This document shows positions 1 to 5,922 of a DNA stretch of 20,074 nucleotides, piece after piece; position 1 is the stretch's first letter; the number at the start of each line of letters is the position of its first letter. A program made the position numbers and the translations under genes. Location of the stretch: assembly GCA_050257395.1 (NCBI GenBank), contig JBLMWU010000097.1, positions 1 through 20,074 of the forward strand, given 5' to 3'. The notes under the pieces were generated by a model. That model had not been told where the DNA came from. It ran no database searches and saw only the letters and a list, made by a program, of their open reading frames with translations. Source of the stretch: JAIRTY01 sp050257395. GTDB lineage: Bacteria; Actinomycetota; Actinomycetes; Streptosporangiales; Streptosporangiaceae.

Positions 1-149
1 ACTTCCCCTACCTGCTGTCGATGCTGCACGACTCGTTCATGTCCCGGCCTAACATCATCGTCGTGCCGGGCGGGAAGATGGAGTTGGCCATGCAGCTCAT
101 CTTCACCCCGCTCATCCTGCGCCTGATGGACAGACGGCGCCACGCCTGA
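1..149 (+). CDS. C-terminal end of an unrecognised membrane protein (partial)
   Basis: An open frame enters from the left edge (first full codon at base 3) and stops at TGA 147-149, leaving 48 residues. The visible tail contains a Gly-containing turn (VVPGGKME), then a hydrophobic stretch (LAMQLIFTPLILRLM) and a basic end (DRRRHA). This pattern fits a final transmembrane helix with a cytoplasmic positive tail. I do not recognise the family. Codon use is typical of the neighbouring genes, with mostly G or C in third position. The next gene begins more than 100 bases downstream after an AT-rich promoter-like stretch, so this is probably the end of a separate transcription unit. Confidence 0.55.
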   Translation, partial: FPYLLSMLHDSFMSRPNIIVVPGGKMELAMQLIFTPLILRLMDRRRHA

Positions 150-205
150 CGCGCTGGGCGCCGGGAAGCTCTTGCGGCCCGCGCAGGAGAGCCTTAGCAT
201 ATTCA

Positions 206-219
206 GATATTCATATATC
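206..219. promoter_or_regulatory. Inverted repeat in the AT-rich region upstream of mrp
   Basis: GATAT-TCAT-ATATC is a perfect 5-bp inverted repeat with a 4-bp centre, inside a short AT-rich island (about 195-228) in otherwise GC-rich DNA. A possible -10 (TACCTT, 222-227) follows, and the mrp start codon is about 45 bases downstream. I see no convincing -35. AT-rich imperfect dyads of this kind are bound by ArsR/SmtB-type repressors, but the regulator here is unknown. Confidence 0.3.
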
Positions 220-265
220 CCTACCTTAGCCCTGGCCGGCCGCGTTGCTGGGGGTGGAGGTGACT

Positions 266-1357
266 GTGATCACCCGCGCGCAGATTGCTGAAGGGCTTCG
301 CAGCGTCGAGGATCCCGAGCTTCACCGGTCGGTCGTCGATCTCGGCATGGTGCGGGACATCCAGGTCACCGGCACCGAGGTCACCGTGACGCTGGCGCTG
401 ACGATCGGCGGCTGCCCGCTGCGCGACTACTTCCAGCGGGTGGTGCCGGAGCAGGTTCGCTCGGCGTGCCCCGAGGTGACCGCCGTTCACGTGCAGCTGA
501 CCTCGATGTCGGAGGAGGAACGCGCCCGCATCATCGGCGGCGTCCGGGTTCAGGTGCCCCGGGTGGGCAGCCCCGGCTCGCGGACCCGGATCCTCGCGGT
601 CGGCAGCGGCAAGGGCGGCGTCGGGAAGTCCACGGTGGCGGTCAACCTGGCCGCGGCGCTGGCCACCGCGGGTCACCAGGTCGGCCTGCTGGACGCCGAT
701 GTGTGGGGTTTCTCGGTGCCGCACCTGGTCGGGGCGACCGGGCGGCCGACCGTGGTGGGCGATCTCATCATGCCGCTGCCAGCGCACGGATTCACCGTGC
801 TGTCCATCGGCAACTTCCTGGCGGAGGACGGGCCGGTGGTGTGGCGCGGCCCGATGCTGCACAAGGCGCTGGAGCAGCTGCTGGCGGACGTGCACTGGGA
901 TGACCGTGACTACCTGGTGGTCGACATGCCGCCGGGTACGGGTGACGTTGCGATCTCGCTCTCACAGTTCCTGCCCGCAGCGGACTTCCTCCTGGTGACG
1001 ACCCCGCATGCCAGCGCCGAGCGGGTTGCCCGGCGGGCCGGCCAGATGATGGTCAAGGCCGGCCTGCGGCTGGCGGGAGTCGTGGAGAACATGGCGGGTT
1101 TCGTGTGCGAGGGCTGCGGGCGCGATCATCCCCTCTTCGGGGCCGGCGCCGGCGAGCGGCTCGCAGGGGGGCTGGGAGTGCCGCTGCTGGCCAGCATTCC
1201 CCTCGCGCCCGCGCTGGGCACCGCCAGTGAGGCAGCGGTGCCGCTGGTGATCAGCAGCCCGCAGAGCCCGGCTGCGGAGGGCTTCACCCGCCTCGCCGGG
1301 GTCATCGCCCGCCAGCCGCCGCGGCAGTCTCGGCGCCTGCTGCCGATCCTGACCTGA
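266..1357 (+). CDS. mrp: Mrp/ApbC-type iron-sulfur carrier P-loop ATPase
   Basis: Predicted 363-aa cytosolic protein of the Mrp/NBP35 family, which binds a bridging Fe-S cluster and delivers it to apoproteins in an ATP-dependent way. Residues about 1-80 form a MIP18/DUF59 domain (SVEDPELHRSVVDLGMV) with a conserved Cys in GGCP (C50). The P-loop ATPase follows, with the deviant Walker A GSGKGGVGKST at residues 113-123, a switch-type LLDADVWG, and Walker B-like YLVVDMPPGTGD at 216-227. C281 and C284 (CEGC) are the CxxC pair expected to hold the shared cluster between two subunits. I chose GTG 266 because GGAGG at 256-260 sits five bases upstream; the frame also has a TTG at 245 without a ribosome binding site. 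Length and motifs are normal and the gene looks intact. The SDR remnant starts 12 bases after its stop. Confidence 0.93.
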   Translation: MITRAQIAEGLRSVEDPELHRSVVDLGMVRDIQVTGTEVTVTLALTIGGCPLRDYFQRVVPEQVRSACPEVTAVHVQLTSMSEEERARIIGGVRVQVPRVGSPGSRTRILAVGSGKGGVGKSTVAVNLAAALATAGHQVGLLDADVWGFSVPHLVGATGRPTVVGDLIMPLPAHGFTVLSIGNFLAEDGPVVWRGPMLHKALEQLLADVHWDDRDYLVVDMPPGTGDVAISLSQFLPAADFLLVTTPHASAERVARRAGQMMVKAGLRLAGVVENMAGFVCEGCGRDHPLFGAGAGERLAGGLGVPLLASIPLAPALGTASEAAVPLVISSPQSPAAEGFTRLAGVIARQPPRQSRRLLPILT

Positions 1358-1369
1358 CGGCGCGCTGGC

Positions 1370-1585
1370 ATGGCGGGCTGGGCGCTGGTGACCGGCGCCT
1401 CCGGGGACATCGGGTCGGTAATCGCCGGCCGGCTCGCCGCCGACGGCTATGACCTCGTGCTGCACACGTTCCGCCGCGAGCAGGCCGCCGCCGGCCTGGC
1501 GCGGCGCATCCGCCGGCTCGGCCGCCAGGCGCTGGTGATCCGGGCCGACTTCGCGGCGCATCGCGGTAAGCCTTTCATTGACTAA
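1370..1585 (+). pseudogene. Truncated short-chain dehydrogenase/reductase (N-terminal remnant)
   Basis: The 71-residue frame opens with a classic SDR Rossmann start: ALVTGASGDIGSVIA carries TGxxGxIG for NAD(P) binding. The second strand (YDLVLHTFRREQAA), a helix (LARRIRRLGRQA) and the third strand (ALVIRADFA) follow. SDR enzymes are about 240-260 residues and carry NNAG, a catalytic Ser and YxxxK, and all of these are missing. Homology appears to end at IRADFAAH, then the frame runs into the ArsR promoter and stops at TAA/TGA-rich sequence around 1583. I read it as a remnant whose 3' part was lost where the arsR unit begins. It could still be translated as a short protein, since ATG 1370 lies just downstream of mrp, but catalysis is not possible. 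No strong ribosome binding site is visible. Confidence 0.7.
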
Positions 1586-1592
1586 TTGAAAG
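1572..1592. promoter_or_regulatory. Probable ArsR autoregulatory operator
   Basis: A 21-bp imperfect palindrome has outer arms CTTTCA (1572-1577) and TGAAAG (1587-1592), with further pairing toward a central C. It covers the -35 hexamer of the arsR promoter. Repressor bound here would block RNA polymerase. The assignment to ArsR is inference from position; ArsR-family proteins commonly bind such dyads in their own promoters. Confidence 0.5.
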
Positions 1593-1606
1593 CCTAAAGG
1601 TACCGT
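1578..1606 (+). promoter_or_regulatory. Promoter for a leaderless arsR mRNA
   Basis: TTGACT (1578-1583) and TACCGT (1601-1606) are separated by exactly 17 bases and match the housekeeping actinobacterial -35/-10 pattern. The expected start of transcription, about seven bases after the -10, falls on the GTG at 1613. No Shine-Dalgarno sequence precedes that codon. Together these predict a leaderless transcript. Confidence 0.6.
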
Positions 1607-1612
1607 CCATCT

Positions 1613-1936
1613 GTGCGGGTCGTCCCTGATGACATGATTGAAGAGGTTGCGCGGCGGTTCGCGCTGCTGGGAGACCCCACCCGGCTGCACATCGTGCGCA
1701 TCCTGCACGAGCGCGGTGAGGCCACGGTCAGTGAGATCGCGGTGGCGGCCGGAACGTCCATCCCCAATGCCTCGCAGCACCTGCGCCGCCTGCTGCTCGG
1801 CGGCGTGGCGGCACGGGTCCGCGATGGCCAGGCGGTCCGCTACCGGATCACCGATCCGGCCATCGAGCAGCTGTGCGCGATCGTGTGCGGCAGCGTGACC
1901 GGCAAGATCATGCCGCCTGGGCGGAGAGCGGTGTGA
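1613..1936 (+). CDS. ArsR-family winged-helix transcriptional regulator
   Basis: 107-aa dimeric DNA-binding repressor. The core is recognisable: FALLGDPTRLHIVRILHERG, then the helix-turn-helix TVSEIAVAAGTSIPNASQHLRRLLLGG, then the wing VAARVRDGQAVRYRITD. The classic arsenic/cadmium ELCVCD site is absent from the recognition helix. Instead two cysteines lie in the C-terminal helix (QLCAIVCGSV), so metal or thiol/redox sensing there is possible but unproven. The GTG at 1613 is chosen because the promoter places transcription start on it. An ATG at 1634 would clip the N-terminus and has no ribosome binding site. The gene is followed by two DUF202 membrane genes in the same direction, its likely co-transcribed targets. 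It overlaps the promoter side of the truncated SDR. Confidence 0.88.
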   Translation: MRVVPDDMIEEVARRFALLGDPTRLHIVRILHERGEATVSEIAVAAGTSIPNASQHLRRLLLGGVAARVRDGQAVRYRITDPAIEQLCAIVCGSVTGKIMPPGRRAV

Positions 1937-2040
1937 TGCAGGGCGCGGTGCGTGCGGCAGCCTCTGCCCGTGCTCCGGTCAGCGGGGTGGACCAGCCGGG
2001 AGGGGCTGATCCGCCGGGGCAGGGGGTGCTCGCGGGGTGA
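1936..2040 (+). CDS. Possible 34-aa bridging ORF between arsR and DUF202 gene
   Basis: ATG 1936 overlaps the arsR stop by one base (TGATG), and its own TGA (2038-2040) overlaps the next gene's GTG start in a GTGA arrangement. That gives an unbroken chain of stop/start overlaps across what is otherwise a 100-base gap. The encoded peptide is Ala/Gly/Pro-rich with no recognised domain. Third-position G+C is about three quarters, lower than clear genes here, so coding is doubtful. It may only serve to carry ribosomes from arsR to the DUF202 gene, or it may be chance. Confidence 0.25.
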   Translation: MQGAVRAAASARAPVSGVDQPGGADPPGQGVLAG

Positions 2041-2438
2041 CGAGACCGGCCGAAGCTCCCCGGGTGCCGCCCGCGCCTGGCGCTACAGCGGACGGCACCG
2101 AGCCGGACGCCCGCTTCACATTCGCCAATGAGCGGACCTTCCTCGCGTGGAGCCGCACGTCCCTCGCCCTCGTGGCGGCGGGGCTCGCCGTGATCCAGTT
2201 GCTGCCACCCTTCCCCGGGATCCCCTGGGGCCGGCACGTGATAGGGACCCCGCTCATCCTGCTCGGCGCGGCAGTCGCCGTGATCGGTCATGCGGAATGG
2301 AAGGCCAGCCAGCGGGCGCTCCGGCTGGGATCACCGCTGCCGCGTTCCCGCCTGCCCCGTATCCTCGCGAGCACGATTACCGGCATTGCCCTGCTGGCCG
2401 CCGCGCTTGTGCTGCTATCGGCGATCCGCAGCCATTGA
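2037..2438 (+). CDS. DUF202 (YidH-like) small membrane protein
   Basis: 133-aa inner-membrane protein of unknown function in the DUF202/YidH family. After a Pro/Ala-rich N-terminus (about 1-25) comes the family signature FANERTFLAWSRTSLAL, which continues into a first hydrophobic helix (about 40-58). Two more helices follow: about 67-84 (VIGTPLILLGAAVAVIGHAEW) and about 107-130 (ILASTITGIALLAAALVLLSA). GTG 2037 is preceded by a purine-rich AGGGGG about ten bases upstream. The gene follows the ArsR regulator and is directly coupled to a second DUF202 gene, a tandem arrangement also familiar in other actinobacteria. Function cannot be deduced; regulation by the upstream ArsR protein is plausible. 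Confidence 0.8.
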   Translation: MTRPAEAPRVPPAPGATADGTEPDARFTFANERTFLAWSRTSLALVAAGLAVIQLLPPFPGIPWGRHVIGTPLILLGAAVAVIGHAEWKASQRALRLGSPLPRSRLPRILASTITGIALLAAALVLLSAIRSH

Positions 2439-2449
2439 CAGCGCCCGCC

Positions 2450-2734
2450 GTGGACATCGAGGAGGCCGACCCCGGGCTCGCCCGGGAACGCACCGATTTG
2501 GCCTGGACCCGGACCGCGATCTCGTTCGCGGCCCTCGGCGGCGCCCTGCTCAGGAGCAGTGTTCCGATCGCGGGCTTCCCGGTCCTCGTTTTCAGCGTCG
2601 TGATCTGGGAGCTGGGCCGTCTGCCGCACGCGGCGCGCACCGGGCGGGGGCGGGAACGGCGGCTGCGGGCAATATCCGTCACCATCACCGCCATTGCACT
2701 TGCCGCCCTGGTCCTGGGTTTCCTGGGCCGGTAG
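2450..2734 (+). CDS. Second DUF202 small membrane protein
   Basis: 94-aa membrane protein with the same signature as its neighbour: GLARERTDLAWTRTAISFAAL leads into the first helix. A second helix covers FPVLVFSVVIWELGRL and a third covers AISVTITAIALAALVLGFLG. Two starts are possible. TTG 2435 overlaps the previous stop (ATTGA), and GTG 2450 lies 12 bases after it and gives the usual short acidic lead (VDIEEADPGLARERT). I prefer GTG 2450. Neither has a clear ribosome binding site, so translation is probably coupled to the upstream gene. The two DUF202 proteins may assemble together; that is inference. Confidence 0.75.
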   Translation: MDIEEADPGLARERTDLAWTRTAISFAALGGALLRSSVPIAGFPVLVFSVVIWELGRLPHAARTGRGRERRLRAISVTITAIALAALVLGFLGR

Positions 2735-2772
2735 GTCTGGCCCGGAAGTGGTGCCTGCCGCCGCTCCGCCGT

Positions 2773-3357
2773 GACATCGGCACCGGGCTGCCGTCCGCCG
2801 GCAACGTGCACGAGATAGCGCAGGCGATCGCGCCCGAATCCCGGATCGTCCACGTCGACAACGACCCGATCGTGCTGGCTCACGCGCGGGCGCTGCTGAC
2901 CAGCGGCCCGCAGGGCGCGACCGCCTATATCGACGCGGACCTGCGGCGGCCGGGGCAGATCCTGGACCACCCGGTGCTGCGCGCCACCCTGGATCTCAGC
3001 CAGCCGGTCGCCATGATGCTGGTCGCGATCCTGCACTTCATCCCCGACGAGGACGACCCGGCGGCGCTCGTCTCGGCGCTGCTGGACGCCCTGCCCGCGG
3101 GCAGCTACCTGGCCGCCTCGCACGTGACGCCCGAGCACGGCCCGGCCAGGGTCGGCGGGATGGCCCGGATCTACCAGGCCGGCGGGGTGACCGGCAAGGT
3201 CCGCTCCGCGGACGAGTTCGCCAGCCTGGCCTTTGCCGGGCTGCCCATGATCGACCCGGGCCTGGTGCTGGTGTCCGACTGGCGGGCCGGCGACACCGGC
3301 CCGCGCCCGCTGGCAGCCGAGGTCAGCACCTACGGCGGTCTCGCGTACAAGCCGTGA
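2773..3357 (+). pseudogene. N-terminally truncated DUF574 (PF04672) SAM-dependent methyltransferase
   Basis: The frame encodes the C-terminal two thirds of an actinomycete-specific SAM methyltransferase. Motif I is DIGTGLPSAGNVHEIAQ. The acidic end of strand 2 is VHVDNDPIVLAHARALL, and IDADLRRP, AILHFIPDEDDP and the terminal YGGLAYKP are all family hallmarks. Complete members are about 260-280 residues and carry a 70-80 residue N-terminal part (YDYLLGGKxN...) before motif I. Here homology begins exactly at DIGTG, and the sequence before it is unrelated and has no ATG or GTG start in frame. The only near start is GTG 2806, inside motif I. The body has no frameshift or stop, so the loss looks recent or the breakpoint sharp. 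It stops 33 bases before the convergent MOSC-reductase gene. Confidence 0.8.
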
Positions 3358-3390
3358 ACCCGGCGGGCGCAGCCCCGGCGTGACCGGCCT

Positions 3391-5235
3391 TCACATGTCC
3401 AGGACGACGTCGGTGGCGGGCCGGGCGCAGCAGATGAGCACGTCGCCCTGCGCTGGGGGTTCCAGCGGCTCCGGCGAGTAGGAGATGGCGCCGGACAGCA
3501 GCGGGGTGGCGCAGGTGTGGCAGACGCCGGTCCGGCAGGTCCAGCGGGTGGGGACGTCGCAGGCGTCGGCGAGTTCCAGCACGCTGCGGCTGCCGGCAGC
3601 GAAGGGGACGGACAGGCCGCTGCGGGCGAAGGTCACCAGCGGCCCGGCTCCCGGCGGGCCGGGCGGCTGGTGGGGCGGCCGCCGGGTCTGGCCGGTGAGC
3701 CCGGGGTTGACCGGCGGCAGCGCCGCGAACAGCTCGGTGTGGATGCGGTCCGGGGCGATGCCGATGGCGGTGAGCGCCTGCTGCATGCCGGCCATGAACG
3801 TGGCCGGCCCGCACAGGTAGGCGGTCGCGGTCGCGGGGATCGCCAGCCCGGCGAGCTTGTCCCTGGACAGGCGGCCGGCCCCGGCGTGGCAGCGCCGCAG
3901 TTCCCCGGGTGTGGCCGCGCTGTAGAACACGTGCTCGCGGGCGTTCGGCAGCGACGCCAGCAGGGCGTGCGCTTCGGCAGCCAGGGGGTGCTCGCGGGGG
4001 CTGCGGGCCCCGTGGATCCACCAGACCTCCCGCCCTGAGCGGCGGTCCGCGAGTTCGTGCAGCATCGCCAGCACCGGTGTCACCCCGATGCCGGCGGAGA
4101 TGAGCAGGACGGGCCCGGCGCCGTCGCCGAGGACGAAGTCCCCGCGGGGCGCGGCCACCTCCAGCGTCGTCCCGGGCCGCAGGCCGCTGCTGAGGTAGCC
4201 GCTGGCGGCGCCGTGCGGTTCGCGCTTGACGCTGATCCGGTAGCCGCCCGCGCCGGGCGCGGAGGACAGCGAGTAGCTGCGCACCGGGGCGGGCCGCCCG
4301 GCGCCGCCCACCCGCAGCGTGAGGTACTGGCCGGCCCTGGCGGACGGCAGCGCGGTCCCGTCCGCGGACGCGAGGTAGATCGAGGACACCGTGGCGCTCT
4401 CCCGGGTCACCCGGTCCACGCGCAGCGGCCGGAACCCGGCCCAGGCCGGCCCGGGCCGCGGGGCCGGCTCGCTGCCCGCCGGCGGCGCGGTGGCGGTGCC
4501 GTCACCTTCCGCCGCGGCCAGCAGGTCGCGGAACGAGCCCTGCCAGCCCGGGCTCAGCGCCGGGATGTCCAGAGCCTGGCGGAGCCTGCGCAGGTCGCGG
4601 CCGGGCAGGTAGAGCAGGGCGTCGGTGCCGGCGACGGTCAGCGCGTGCGGGCCGGTGCGGGTCTTGATGATCTGGTCGCCGGCCTGGATCCGGCCTTCGG
4701 TGATGACGCGCAGGTAGAAGCCGGGCCGGTGGTGGCTCACCAGCAGCGCGGGCAGCTCGGGTTCGCCGAGGCGCAGGCCGACGCGGAAGCAGGTGACCCG
4801 GGGCTGGGTGACCTCGAACTCGGCCTCGCCGATGCGGTAGCGGTCGCCGATGCAGACCTCGTCGTCGGGCAGCCCGTCGACCGTGAGGTTCTCCCCGAAC
4901 TGGCCGTAGCTGAAGTCGTCCCGCCCGAAGTGCCGCGCCCAGTGCCGGTAGGACTGGATCTGGTAGACCAGCACGGCGCGCTGCTCGCCGCCGTGGCCCT
5001 TGGTGTCGCCCTGCCCGTCGCCGTCCAGGTTGAGCCGCCGGGCCATCACCGGGCCGGACGCCGGGTGCTTCCAGATGCCGGTGTAGACGGTCCTGCCCTG
5101 CCAGGGCACGTTCTTCGGCATCCCGACATTCACCGATAGCAGCACCGGAGCCCGCCGCTGCCCGTCCCCGGCTGCCGCGGGCTGGCGGCCGGTCACGGCA
5201 GCCTCGCCGGATGCGCTTCGCCGGGACAGGCCCAT
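3391..5235 (-). CDS. MOSC / ferredoxin-NADP reductase-type / 2Fe-2S ferredoxin fusion oxidoreductase
   Basis: 614-aa cytosolic fusion. Residues about 32-240 are a YiiM-like MOSC domain with its 3-alpha tail (GPVMARRLNLDGDGQGD; YGQFGENLTVDGL; QPRVTCFRVGLRLG with the conserved Cys149). Residues about 265-500 are a flavin reductase module with FAD motif RSYS (319-322), nucleotide motif GIGVTP (382-387) and CGPATFM (475-481). Residues about 530-614 are a plant-type 2Fe-2S ferredoxin with C567, C572 and C575 (Cx4Cx2C) and C602/C603. Electrons would pass NAD(P)H to FAD to Fe-S. MOSC domains act on molybdenum-cofactor sulfur or, in YiiM, in reduction of toxic N-hydroxylated compounds; the substrate here is unknown. 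ATG 5235 is chosen over 5244 because GGAAGG lies nine bases upstream of 5235 but abuts 5244. The CGNR regulator diverges from it. Confidence 0.88.
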   Translation of the reverse strand: MGLSRRSASGEAAVTGRQPAAAGDGQRRAPVLLSVNVGMPKNVPWQGRTVYTGIWKHPASGPVMARRLNLDGDGQGDTKGHGGEQRAVLVYQIQSYRHWARHFGRDDFSYGQFGENLTVDGLPDDEVCIGDRYRIGEAEFEVTQPRVTCFRVGLRLGEPELPALLVSHHRPGFYLRVITEGRIQAGDQIIKTRTGPHALTVAGTDALLYLPGRDLRRLRQALDIPALSPGWQGSFRDLLAAAEGDGTATAPPAGSEPAPRPGPAWAGFRPLRVDRVTRESATVSSIYLASADGTALPSARAGQYLTLRVGGAGRPAPVRSYSLSSAPGAGGYRISVKREPHGAASGYLSSGLRPGTTLEVAAPRGDFVLGDGAGPVLLISAGIGVTPVLAMLHELADRRSGREVWWIHGARSPREHPLAAEAHALLASLPNAREHVFYSAATPGELRRCHAGAGRLSRDKLAGLAIPATATAYLCGPATFMAGMQQALTAIGIAPDRIHTELFAALPPVNPGLTGQTRRPPHQPPGPPGAGPLVTFARSGLSVPFAAGSRSVLELADACDVPTRWTCRTGVCHTCATPLLSGAISYSPEPLEPPAQGDVLICCARPATDVVLDM

Positions 5236-5305
5236 CGTGATCATCCTTCCGGGGGCGCTGGGCGCGGCACGGGATGCCGCACCCGGGGCCCTAACCCATA
5301 TAGAA

Positions 5306-5334
5306 GCTTTATCTGGTTATAAGTGGCAAGTCAA
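5306..5334 (-). promoter_or_regulatory. Probable promoter of the MOSC-reductase gene in an AT-rich divergent region
   Basis: Read on the minus strand, TTGACT (5334-5329) is followed after 17 bases by TAAAGC (5311-5306). The -10 is weak, but the location is right: an AT-rich island (about 5295-5335) between two divergent genes. A short dyad, TTAT-N6-ATAA, lies in the same island and could be an operator for the divergently encoded CGNR protein. Confidence 0.4.
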
Positions 5335-5384
5335 GCACCGGGGGTGTAACCTGTCAAGGGCTGAATGATGGTTAGGAGCACGGG

Positions 5385-5900
5385 ATGGCGGACGCGGCGT
5401 CCGGCGAGGGTTTCCTGCTCGCGCTGCTCAACAGCACCCCGGTAGTCGATGGCGTGCCCACGGACGGCCTCGCTGACACCGCGAGCGCGTGCGCCTGGCT
5501 GGCGGGCTTCGGCGGCACCGGCACCGAGGCGGAACTGCGGCACGTGCGGCAGGTGCGGCGGGCGCTGCAGGCGGTGGTGCGCGGAGAGCAGCAGCCGGAC
5601 GTGCTGGCCCCGGCCCTGCGCGGCGTGGCACTCGTCCCGGAGGTGGCCGGCGGCGAGGTCGCCTGGACCCTCAGCGTTCCCCCGGACCGGGAACTGGCCG
5701 CGCGGGCGGTGCTCGCGTGGGACGACCTCAGCAGGCACAGCCCCGGCCGGCTGCGCCCGTGCGCGAACGGCGACTGCCGCCTGTTCCTCATCGACCGCAG
5801 CAAGGCCAACACCGCCCGCTGGTGCTCCATGGCCGCCTGCGGCAACCGGATGAAGGCCCGCCGCCACTACCAGCGGGTGCGCAACCCGCAGGGCGGCTGA
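5385..5900 (+). CDS. CGNR zinc-finger protein (ABATE domain), putative transcriptional regulator
   Basis: 171-aa protein of the CGNR family, usually considered stress-linked transcriptional regulators in actinobacteria. Residues about 1-120 form the ABATE (DUF1470-type) N-terminal domain, starting with the usual FLLALLNSTPVVDG. The C-terminal treble-clef zinc finger is intact: C126, C131, C147 and C152 (Cx4C-x15-Cx4C), with the name-giving CGNR at 152-155 and a basic DNA-contacting tail (MKARRHYQR). ATG 5385 has AGGAG six to seven bases upstream. It is divergent from the MOSC-reductase gene and convergent with the acyl-CoA ligase. Control of the MOSC-reductase is a reasonable inference from the shared promoter region. 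Confidence 0.88.
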   Translation: MADAASGEGFLLALLNSTPVVDGVPTDGLADTASACAWLAGFGGTGTEAELRHVRQVRRALQAVVRGEQQPDVLAPALRGVALVPEVAGGEVAWTLSVPPDRELAARAVLAWDDLSRHSPGRLRPCANGDCRLFLIDRSKANTARWCSMAACGNRMKARRHYQRVRNPQGG

Positions 5901-5922
5901 GGCCGCCGCGGGTGGCGGGGAG

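Noticed and set aside
962..1780. Minus-strand open frame spanning mrp, the SDR stump and arsR
   Set aside because: It crosses three plus-strand coding regions and the arsR promoter and has no domain signal.
4057..5139. Plus-strand open frame of 360 codons opposite the MOSC fusion
   Set aside because: No domain pattern, repetitive Gly/Arg/Ala composition; the minus-strand protein has complete motifs across the region.
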